DNA of 14,888 nt. It comes from Aquirufa sp. Its GTDB lineage: Bacteria; Bacteroidota; Bacteroidia; Cytophagales; Spirosomataceae. Below the pieces are notes generated by a model. That model saw only the letters and a program-made list of their open reading frames with translations, ran no database searches and was not told the DNA's origin. Positions 1-5,686 of the stretch are shown piece by piece; position 1 is the first letter of the stretch; every line of letters begins with the position of its first letter. A program made the position numbers and the translations under genes. The stretch lies in NCBI GenBank assembly GCA_030833145.1, contig JAURHT010000039.1, positions 1 through 14,888 on the forward strand, read 5' to 3'.

Positions 1-1
1 A

Positions 2-9
2 CAAAATTA
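2..9 (-). promoter_or_regulatory. Possible -7 element pointing out of the window
   Basis: On the - strand the bases read TAATTTTG, an exact TAnnTTTG match and identical to the elements at 3978-3985 and 2181-2188. It would serve a gene to the left of the window that diverges from merR. Only the eight bases can be seen, so this is weak. Confidence 0.3.
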
Positions 10-52
10 AGTCTATTTTTTGAAGAAGCCCATTTTGGGTTTAAAATTATTG

Positions 53-382
53 ATGGAATTAAGCAAGCAATATTATTCAATTTCGGAGGTAGCGGCCATT
101 TTCAAGGTGAACACCTCTAAGATTCGCTATTGGGAGACTCAATTCCCTCATTTATCGCCTAAGCGTGCTGGTTCTGGTATTCGCAAATACACCCCTGCAG
201 ACATTGAAAAAATCAAGGTATTGGTAAGTCTGATCGACGAAAGGGGCTTGACTATTGAAGGTGCAAAGCAAGCCTTGAATTTCAAAGGCAAGGAAAAAAA
301 TCCACACCAAAGCATCATTAATCAACTAACTGATATTCGCGATTTTTTACAAGGGATGAAGGCTGATTTAGAAATGGAATAG
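53..382 (+). CDS. MerR-family transcriptional regulator, short form
   Basis: A 109-residue DNA-binding protein of the MerR superfamily. The winged-helix region spans about residues 8-75. The helix-turn-helix starts at YYSISEVAAIFKV and is followed by the typical IRYWE motif (residues 24-28) and the wing residues RKYTPADIEKI. After the helix-turn-helix there is only a short helical tail (about residues 85-109) with no cysteine cluster or ligand domain, so no effector can be predicted. Short MerR proteins of this kind are common in Bacteroidota, often beside dprA or an M23 peptidase gene. I start it at the ATG at 53. The frame is open up to a TTG at 20, but that TTG lies inside an AT-rich promoter-like stretch and would add residues the family does not need. 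dprA follows after 25 bases on the same strand, so the two are probably co-transcribed. The target genes are unknown. Confidence 0.85.
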   Translation: MELSKQYYSISEVAAIFKVNTSKIRYWETQFPHLSPKRAGSGIRKYTPADIEKIKVLVSLIDERGLTIEGAKQALNFKGKEKNPHQSIINQLTDIRDFLQGMKADLEME

Positions 383-407
383 GCGTAGGTTTCGGAAAAT
401 TACTCCG

Positions 408-1475
408 ATGAAAACCATTTACCCCTTATCCGTGTATCAAATCGCCTTAACCTATCTTCCTGAGGTTGGGCCCGTAAAAGGCAAAAAGCTCGCTTCCTTA
501 TATCCTCATTTACCAGATATTTTCCGATTAGCTTCTTATCAGCCATTTGCAGCTGAAGTCTTACGCGAAGCAGAGAAGACGGTGCTTATTTGCGCAGAAG
601 ATCAAATTCAAATTCTTTATTTCGAAGATCCGGAATATCCACAGCGAATAAAAGATGTCTATGATGCCCCTTTAATTCTCTTTAAAAAAGGGAAGGCAGA
701 TTTGAATGCGCACCGTATCGTGGCAGTGGTAGGGACGCGTCACGCGAGTGATGTTGGCAAAAAGGTAACAGAAGAACTAGTTCAGTCTGCCATCAAAGAT
801 GAAGTTATTCTGGTGAGCGGTTTTGCTAGAGGAATCGACATCGCACTGCACAAAGCTTGCCTAAAATTTGATGTTCCTACCATTGCCGTATTAGCCGGTG
901 GTTTTCGTCATATTTACCCGCATGAAAATGCCATGTATGTAGATCAAATTTTATCTACCGGTGCTTTACTTTCAGAATACGCCCCACACATACCCCCAGC
1001 ATCCTATCATTTTCCGGTTAGAAATCGCATTATTGCAGGTCTTTCAGATGCAACCGTGATTGTGGAAGCGGCAGAAAAAGGAGGGGCACTCATAACTGCT
1101 GATTATGCGCTTAATTACCATCGAACCGTTTTCGCTGTGCCTGGCAGTTTAAATCGGCCATTTTCGAAAGGTTGTAATCTTTTGATTCGCAACAATAAAG
1201 CCACGATTTATACCTCTTGGGATGATTTTATGCAGGAATTGAATTGGGAGCAAGCAAAAGATCGTTTGGCATTACACCCTGAACTTAGTCAAAAGCTTTT
1301 CACGTTGAATGAATCCAGCATCATTTCCTTGTTACACCGGGAAGGACAATTATCTTCCAATGAACTATTGCAACGCTCCGAAATTCAACAAGACGAACTA
1401 GCACTTATTCTGTTGAATTTAGAATTAAAAGGGATGATACAATCGACAGACGGCGATGGCTATATGCTTGCTTAA
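408..1475 (+). CDS. dprA: DNA-processing protein DprA (Smf)
   Basis: DprA binds incoming single-stranded DNA during natural transformation and loads RecA on it. This 355-residue protein has the full family layout. A helix-hairpin-helix/SAM-like N-terminal region comes first (about 8-45). The Rossmann-like DprA core follows (about 75-285) with VVGTR (107-111), SGFARGID (137-144), HIYPHEN (168-174), SEY (189-191), FPVRNRIIAGLS (202-213), KGGALITA (224-231) and VPGS (244-247). A C-terminal winged-helix domain covers about 300-350. The length is normal for the family. The ATG at 408 is the first good start after the merR stop. Its stop codon directly abuts the stop codon of the opposing pyrE gene, so any transcription terminator must lie within coding sequence. 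No other competence gene is visible in the window. Presence of dprA alone does not prove natural competence, because it is nearly universal in bacteria. Confidence 0.96.
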   Translation: MKTIYPLSVYQIALTYLPEVGPVKGKKLASLYPHLPDIFRLASYQPFAAEVLREAEKTVLICAEDQIQILYFEDPEYPQRIKDVYDAPLILFKKGKADLNAHRIVAVVGTRHASDVGKKVTEELVQSAIKDEVILVSGFARGIDIALHKACLKFDVPTIAVLAGGFRHIYPHENAMYVDQILSTGALLSEYAPHIPPASYHFPVRNRIIAGLSDATVIVEAAEKGGALITADYALNYHRTVFAVPGSLNRPFSKGCNLLIRNNKATIYTSWDDFMQELNWEQAKDRLALHPELSQKLFTLNESSIISLLHREGQLSSNELLQRSEIQQDELALILLNLELKGMIQSTDGDGYMLA

Positions 1476-2114
1476 TTATTTTCGCCAAGTGCTTGGTGAA
1501 ATTCTCCAGTCTTGTAAGGTTAATAATTGCGTCTCCGTTACGTAATCTAATTTTACGGCCTCTTCGATTAGCGCATTATAGTCGCTTAATGTATACAAGG
1601 GAATATTTGCGTTTTTGAAATTATCTGAAGCAATTTCGAATCCATAGGTGAAGATGGCAACCATACCTAATACTTCAACACCAGCTTCTTTCAGAGCATC
1701 GGCTGCCTTTAATGAACTTCCACCTGTGGAGATAAGGTCTTCGATTAAAACGACTTTTTGGCCTTTTTCCACTTTACCTTCGATTTGATTTCCCATTCCA
1801 TGTTTTTTAGGCTCAGGACGAACGTAACAAAAGGGTAAGTCTAAAAAATCAGCTACTAATGCACCTTGCGCAATTCCAGCGGTTGCCACCCCAGCAATGA
1901 TGTCTGCTTGCGGGAAGTAGGCTTTTACAGCTGCGGATAAGCAATTTTTGATATAAGTACGTACCTCAGGAAAAGATAAGGAAACGCGGTTATCGCAATA
2001 AATGGGAGAATTCCAGCCAGATGCCCAAGTGAAAGGTTGATCCGGACGTAATTGAATCGCTTGAATCTTTAATAGGTGTTGGGCTACTTCTTGAGGAATC
2101 GTCAAATTTTGCAT
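1476..2114 (-). CDS. pyrE: Orotate phosphoribosyltransferase
   Basis: This enzyme joins orotate and PRPP to give orotidine 5'-monophosphate, the fifth step of de novo pyrimidine synthesis, in the cytosol. The 212-residue product carries the PRPP-binding signature VVLIEDLISTGGS at residues 121-133, with the two adjacent acidic residues and the STGGS loop. The flexible catalytic loop at 98-113 has the EPKKHG motif. The N-terminal substrate region FTWASGWNSPIYCDNR (28-43) is typical of PyrE. The ATG at 2114 sits about 27 bases downstream of a TATTTTTG promoter element on the same strand. The gene diverges from the NUDIX gene and converges with dprA, with no bases between the two stop codons. A pyrE-NUDIX neighbourhood is familiar in Bacteroidota, though the enzymes have no obvious direct biochemical link. 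Confidence 0.96.
   Translation of the reverse strand: MQNLTIPQEVAQHLLKIQAIQLRPDQPFTWASGWNSPIYCDNRVSLSFPEVRTYIKNCLSAAVKAYFPQADIIAGVATAGIAQGALVADFLDLPFCYVRPEPKKHGMGNQIEGKVEKGQKVVLIEDLISTGGSSLKAADALKEAGVEVLGMVAIFTYGFEIASDNFKNANIPLYTLSDYNALIEEAVKLDYVTETQLLTLQDWRISPSTWRK
1481..1500. other. Hairpin at the dprA/pyrE junction
   Basis: The 20 bases form an inverted repeat with a 9-base stem containing one G-T wobble around a 2-base centre. A realistic RNA fold would open the innermost pairs. It lies 6 bases after the dprA stop and inside the last codons of pyrE. There is no T-run after it on either strand, so it is not a classic intrinsic terminator. It may slow or end transcription between the two convergent genes, but chance or codon constraint are equally possible. 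Confidence 0.3.
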
Positions 2115-2140
2115 GAGGGTTGTTTCTGAATTTATATTTA

Positions 2141-2148
2141 CAAAAATA
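2141..2148 (-). promoter_or_regulatory. -7 promoter element for pyrE
   Basis: Read on the - strand the bases are TATTTTTG, an exact match to the Bacteroidota -7 consensus TAnnTTTG. The pyrE ATG lies about 27 bases downstream, giving a leader of roughly 20 bases. I do not see a clear TTG (-33) element at 17-23 bases upstream, so the assignment rests on the -7 match and its position in a 92-base divergent gap. Confidence 0.5.
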
Positions 2149-2180
2149 ATTTATTCAGTCTATCTTTCACTATTTAATTC

Positions 2181-2188
2181 TAATTTTG
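2181..2188 (+). promoter_or_regulatory. -7 promoter element for the NUDIX gene
   Basis: TAATTTTG matches the Bacteroidota -7 consensus TAnnTTTG exactly and ends 18 bases before the ATG at 2207. The final TTG of this element (2186-2188) is in frame with the NUDIX coding region and could be mistaken for a start codon. If the element is a promoter, transcription begins downstream of that TTG, which favours the ATG. A convincing -33 TTG is not visible at the expected distance. Confidence 0.55.
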
Positions 2189-2206
2189 CCACACAAAATT
2201 GAAAAG

Positions 2207-2887
2207 ATGGTAATTTTTATTGATGATCGACCGATCAGAATTGTGAAGAAGAAGGAGCTGGGAGAAATGCCATCTAAAGAGGATTTTGATCTAGTCCTAG
2301 ACGCACGTTTATCCCCTTTGAAGGTGGAGAACTTCAGCGGTCATACCTGCATCATCAATGCAAGCACAGAGCAAGTAGAGAAGATTCTGATGAATTTGCA
2401 TGCTAAATCGGGTATTCATTTTCACGCGCTTTACCTTATAGTGGAAGACCGCAAGCTATTTAAGCAGAAGATTGTTAAGCTATATCAGCTAGTGGAAGCG
2501 GCTGGTGGAGTGGTAGTTAATCAGGATCAAGACGTTTTATGGATGTATCGTTTAGGCAAATGGGATTTGCCTAAAGGAAAATTAGAAAAGAACGAGAAAT
2601 TTGAAACAGCGGCAGTTAGAGAAGTAGAAGAAGAATGTAATGTGAAGGCAGAACTAGGTGATAAGATCTGTACGACTTACCATACCTACACGCACAAGAA
2701 CAAGTTAGTGTTGAAAAAGACACGCTGGTATGCGATGAAAACTAATTTTACTGGAAAACTTATCCCGCAAACGGAAGAAGGTATAGAGAAAGTGGAATGG
2801 TTGAACGAGAAGAAGCAAATACAGGCGTTAACCAATACCTACTCCTCGATTCGTTACGTCATCGAAAAATTCAAGAAATTAATCTAA
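2207..2887 (+). CDS. NUDIX hydrolase with lineage-specific N-terminal domain
   Basis: A 226-residue protein in two parts. Residues 1-95 form an N-terminal region of alternating strands and helices that I recognise as recurring in Bacteroidota NUDIX proteins of this length but cannot name. Residues 96-226 form the NUDIX fold. The NUDIX box runs from G124 to V146 with Gly, Glu130, then REVEEE at 138-143. The Gly that normally precedes the last hydrophobic residue of the box is replaced by Asn145. The metal-binding glutamates are intact, so it should hydrolyse a nucleoside diphosphate linked to another moiety; the substrate cannot be told from sequence. The preceding GKWDLPKGK (117-125) resembles diadenosine polyphosphate or RppH-like members. 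I chose the ATG at 2207 over the in-frame TTG at 2186 because the TTG is part of the promoter element. The last 9 bases overlap the end of the convergent coaD. Confidence 0.9.
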   Translation: MVIFIDDRPIRIVKKKELGEMPSKEDFDLVLDARLSPLKVENFSGHTCIINASTEQVEKILMNLHAKSGIHFHALYLIVEDRKLFKQKIVKLYQLVEAAGGVVVNQDQDVLWMYRLGKWDLPKGKLEKNEKFETAAVREVEEECNVKAELGDKICTTYHTYTHKNKLVLKKTRWYAMKTNFTGKLIPQTEEGIEKVEWLNEKKQIQALTNTYSSIRYVIEKFKKLI

Positions 2888-3337
2888 GGTATAAGGCAAG
2901 TATTGGTCTACAGGACTTCCGTAGCGATGCAAATCGCGGATAATCGTGGAACTGATAGGTGCTAAATGAGGCGAAGTGATTAAGAATACCGTCTCTAACT
3001 CGTTGTGAATGTGTCTATTCACTTGCGATATCGAGTTTTCATACTCGAAATCAGTTGTATTCCGTAATCCTCTGATGATAAATTTGGCACCATATTCGTG
3101 GGCCACATTCGCTGTTAGGTTTTGATAAGTCACTACTGAAACTGGCTTTCCTTCAAATGTCTTGCGAATATAATCTTCCATCTTCTCTAATGGAAAATAG
3201 CGTGACTTGGAGGAGTTTTGGCCTATACCTATAATCACTTCATCAAATAAGGCCAAAGCTCTAAGTACGATATCTTCGTGTCCTTTCGTAAAAGGATCAA
3301 AAGAACCAGGAAAAAATGCTTTTTTAGGATTGGACAT
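2879..3337 (-). CDS. coaD: Pantetheine-phosphate adenylyltransferase
   Basis: CoaD adenylates 4'-phosphopantetheine with ATP to dephospho-CoA, the penultimate step of coenzyme A synthesis. From the ATG at 3337 the product has 152 residues, close to the usual length of about 160. The nucleotidyltransferase motif FPGSFDPFTKGH (9-20) holds the HxGH-type ATP-binding site in its TKGH form. IIRGLR (87-92) and ISSTIIR (128-134) are the other conserved CoaD elements. A start at an upstream in-frame ATG (3367) would add ten residues not found in relatives and deepen the overlap with the preceding gene, so I reject it. With the chosen start the gene overlaps the DUF3822-like gene by 14 bases, suggesting translational coupling. 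Its stop overlaps the opposing NUDIX gene by 9 bases, where the sequence TTAATCTAA supplies both stop codons. Confidence 0.96.
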   Translation of the reverse strand: MSNPKKAFFPGSFDPFTKGHEDIVLRALALFDEVIIGIGQNSSKSRYFPLEKMEDYIRKTFEGKPVSVVTYQNLTANVAHEYGAKFIIRGLRNTTDFEYENSISQVNRHIHNELETVFLITSPHLAPISSTIIRDLHRYGSPVDQYLPYTLD

Positions 3338-3929
3338 AAGGTATTTGATAGAGTGATGCGTCAGCAATTTCCTCTGATCCAGATACCAACAAGGGTGGGT
3401 ATAAGGTCCAATTTAAAGAAAATGCATCTCTTATAGATTGCAAATAAAAGGCTAATTCAATGGCTGATTCGAAAGGATATACATTCGCTAATTGCAATTT
3501 GTTTCCTTGGTAAAGGCAAGCAAAAGCTAATTTCCCTTCTATAAAAAGCGTTAATTGTTGATCGTTTCGTTGTAAGCACGAGGCTAACGTGTGAGTGTAG
3601 CTAATTTTTGCGTAGGAAAAATGAGCTGAAATATGATCTTTCCAATCACTCGATACCAGAAAAACTAATATAGCGTCTTCTAAGGGAATAACTTGTTGTT
3701 GAATCTCTTTGCCTACCAACGCATTTTCTCCCAAGGCTTTTTCGAGAAAGCCTAAACGGTATGTAGGTGAATCAAAACTATTGGGAATTAAAAGGAAATA
3801 TTCATTAGAGATTTCAATCTGAACTGTTTTAATTCGGATATCCTTTTTCGGGTGAGCTAATAATTGCTCCCGGAAATTCTCAGCGTTTAGGCGCAGATGC
3901 AAAGTTTCGGCCGAATTTGTGGGTTCCAT
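3324..3929 (-). CDS. DUF3822-like protein, function unknown
   Basis: A 201-residue protein from the ATG at 3929. I assign it tentatively to DUF3822, a family of unknown function known mainly from Bacteroidota. The reasons are its place directly upstream of coaD and the middle segment (EISNEYFLLIPNSFDS, then FIEGKLAFACLY) that resembles that family's pattern. It is somewhat shorter than the usual roughly 250 residues. No signal peptide, membrane segment or catalytic motif is evident. In other Bacteroidota the neighbour between DUF3822 and coaD is often rsmD; no rsmD is present here. The frame is open to a TTG at 3980, but that TTG belongs to the - strand promoter element, so I prefer the ATG. 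The 14-base overlap with coaD points to one transcript. The gene itself is solid; the family name is less so. Confidence 0.7.
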   Translation of the reverse strand: MEPTNSAETLHLRLNAENFREQLLAHPKKDIRIKTVQIEISNEYFLLIPNSFDSPTYRLGFLEKALGENALVGKEIQQQVIPLEDAILVFLVSSDWKDHISAHFSYAKISYTHTLASCLQRNDQQLTLFIEGKLAFACLYQGNKLQLANVYPFESAIELAFYLQSIRDAFSLNWTLYPPLLVSGSEEIADASLYQIPYVQS

Positions 3930-3977
3930 AGTCTCTAATTCGTTTCGAAATTGCAAAAAAAATATGATAATCGATGC

Positions 3978-3985
3978 CAAAATTA
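3978..3985 (-). promoter_or_regulatory. -7 promoter element for the DUF3822-coaD unit
   Basis: On the - strand the bases read TAATTTTG, an exact TAnnTTTG match, about 48 bases upstream of the ATG at 3929. It is the left arm of a perfect palindrome shared with the divergent promoter. No good -33 TTG is seen at standard spacing. Confidence 0.5.
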
Positions 3986-3986
3986 G

Positions 3987-3994
3987 TAATTTTG
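3987..3994 (+). promoter_or_regulatory. -7 promoter element for the ABC-F gene
   Basis: TAATTTTG matches the Bacteroidota -7 consensus exactly and ends 22 bases before the ATG at 4017, predicting a short leader of about 15 bases. It is the right arm of the 17-base palindrome at 3978-3994. No clear -33 TTG is seen at the usual distance. Confidence 0.5.
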
Positions 3995-4016
3995 CACCCT
4001 ATTTAATCCAACTCCT

Positions 4017-5633
4017 ATGTTGCAAGTATCTAATGTGTCCCTTCGTTTTGGGAAAAGAGTCCTTTTTGAAGAAGTTAACATCAAATTTACGGAAGGTAAC
4101 TGTTATGGTTTAATTGGCGCTAATGGTGCAGGTAAATCGACCTTTTTGAAAATATTATCGGGCGAAATTGAATCTCAAACGGGTTCTGTTTCGATGAACC
4201 CAGGTGAGCGTATGTCGATTTTGAAGCAAAATCACTTCGAATATGAGGAAGTTGAGGTATTGCAAACGGTGATTATGGGGAATAAGCGTCTTTATGACAT
4301 TATGTTAGAAAAGGACGCTATTTATTTAAAAGAAGACTTCACCGAGGAGGATGGAAATAAAGCAGCGGATTTAGAAGCTGAATTTGCTGAATTAAATGGT
4401 TGGGAAGCAGAATCGGAAGCAGGTTCTTTATTGGGTGGTTTAGGTATTTCAGCTGATCTACATTATACTTTATTGAAGGATTTAAATGGTTCTGATAAAG
4501 TGAAAGTGTTATTAGCACAAGCTTTATTTGGTAATCCTGATATTTTATTATTGGATGAACCTACCAATAACTTGGATATTGATTCCATTTTATGGTTAGA
4601 AGGTTATTTGATGAACTTCAAAAACACGGTGATTGTGGTTTCTCACGATCGTCACTTCTTAGATAATGTATGTACACACATTGCTGACTTAGATTTTGGC
4701 AAAATTCAATTATACGGAGGTACTTATACCTTCTGGTATGAGTCATCTCAATTAGCTGCGCGTCAACGCACGGATCAAAACAAAAAGACCGACGAGAAAC
4801 GAAAGGAATTAGAAGAGTTTATTCGTCGATTCTCTGCGAACGTGGCGAAGTCTAAACAAGCTACCTCTCGTCAGAAAATGTTGGATAAATTGCAAGTGGA
4901 TGATATTAAGCCGTCCTCTCGTAAGTATCCTTTCATAAATTTCAAACCGGAAAGAGAAGCTGGGGATCAATTATTGAGTGTGGAAAATTTATCGGCTACC
5001 ACGGAAGATGGAGTTCCTTTGTTTACGAATCTTTCCTTCACTATTAATAAAGGAGATAAAGTGGCATTATTAGCTAAGGATTCATTGGCAATCACTGCTT
5101 TATTAGATATTCTAGCCGGCGAAAACACGAAATTTACGGGTGAGTATAAATGGGGAGTAACAACTACTCAGACTTATTTGCCGAATGATAATGCCAAATA
5201 CTTTGAAGATGATTCGATGAATCTGGTGGATTGGTTACGTCAATACTCTGTAGAAAAAGACGAAAGTTTCATTCGTGGTTTCTTGGGTCGTATGTTATTC
5301 TCAGGTGATGAGGCTTTGAAAAAGAGTACAGTTATCTCAGGGGGTGAGAAACAACGTTGTATGTTCTCTCGTATGATGTTATCAGGTGCGAACGTACTCT
5401 TATTTGATGAGCCTACGAATCACTTAGACTTAGAGTCGATTACAGCCTTGAATAATGGGATGATTGAATTCCCAGGAACAATGTTATTCACGTGTCATGA
5501 TCATCAATTGACAGATACCGTCGCGAATCGCGTGATTGAAATTGGTTCTAAAGGTCATTTGGATAAATTAATGACCTATGATGAGTTCATTACAGATCCA
5601 GCCGTGAAAGCACAAAGAGCTGCTTTAAAATAA
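4017..5633 (+). CDS. ybiT: ABC-F family ATPase, YbiT type
   Basis: A soluble protein of 538 residues with two ABC cassettes and no membrane segment. ABC-F proteins bind the ribosomal E site and act in translation; YbiT-type members are housekeeping rather than resistance factors. The N-terminal cassette has Walker A GANGAGKST (34-42), a divergent signature LNGSDK and Walker B LLLDEP (177-182) followed by TNNLD. The linker (about 250-300) contains the basic RRFSANVAKSKQATSR stretch typical of the tRNA-contacting P-site motif. The C-terminal cassette keeps the signature SGGEK (441-445), Walker B FDEP (463-466) and a switch His (CHDH). Its Walker A is lost: residues 353-360 read AKDSLAIT, with no glycine-rich loop or GKS/T. 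Overall similarity to E. coli YbiT is clear, including the segment DLEAEFAELNGWEAE. The gene ends just before a bidirectional terminator. Confidence 0.93.
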   Translation: MLQVSNVSLRFGKRVLFEEVNIKFTEGNCYGLIGANGAGKSTFLKILSGEIESQTGSVSMNPGERMSILKQNHFEYEEVEVLQTVIMGNKRLYDIMLEKDAIYLKEDFTEEDGNKAADLEAEFAELNGWEAESEAGSLLGGLGISADLHYTLLKDLNGSDKVKVLLAQALFGNPDILLLDEPTNNLDIDSILWLEGYLMNFKNTVIVVSHDRHFLDNVCTHIADLDFGKIQLYGGTYTFWYESSQLAARQRTDQNKKTDEKRKELEEFIRRFSANVAKSKQATSRQKMLDKLQVDDIKPSSRKYPFINFKPEREAGDQLLSVENLSATTEDGVPLFTNLSFTINKGDKVALLAKDSLAITALLDILAGENTKFTGEYKWGVTTTQTYLPNDNAKYFEDDSMNLVDWLRQYSVEKDESFIRGFLGRMLFSGDEALKKSTVISGGEKQRCMFSRMMLSGANVLLFDEPTNHLDLESITALNNGMIEFPGTMLFTCHDHQLTDTVANRVIEIGSKGHLDKLMTYDEFITDPAVKAQRAALK

Positions 5634-5670
5634 CAAAAAAGGCCAGCGCGAAAGCACTGGCCTTTTTTTG
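5634..5670. terminator. Bidirectional intrinsic terminator
   Basis: A GC-rich hairpin with 6-base arms GGCCAG/CTGGCC, one C-A mismatch, two further G-C pairs and a GAAA tetraloop. It is flanked by six A on the left and seven T on the right, so it works as an intrinsic terminator in both directions. It starts right after the ABC-F stop codon and ends 17 bases before the stop of the opposing dehydrogenase gene. It is the only textbook terminator in the window. Confidence 0.95.
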
Positions 5671-5686
5671 TATACTTATCAACTGA

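Noticed and set aside
26..42. Small inverted repeat (AAGCCC, 5-base loop, GGGTTT) before merR
   Set aside because: Six pairs with one wobble and no T-run; it falls between promoter-like sequence and the start codon and is likely chance.
393..407. CGGA...TCCG inverted repeat in the merR-dprA gap
   Set aside because: Only four base pairs with a seven-base loop, too weak for a terminator or operator.
3919..4113. A + strand open frame overlapping the start of the ABC-F gene
   Set aside because: It runs through the divergent promoter and out of frame into the clear ABC-F coding region; no family resemblance.
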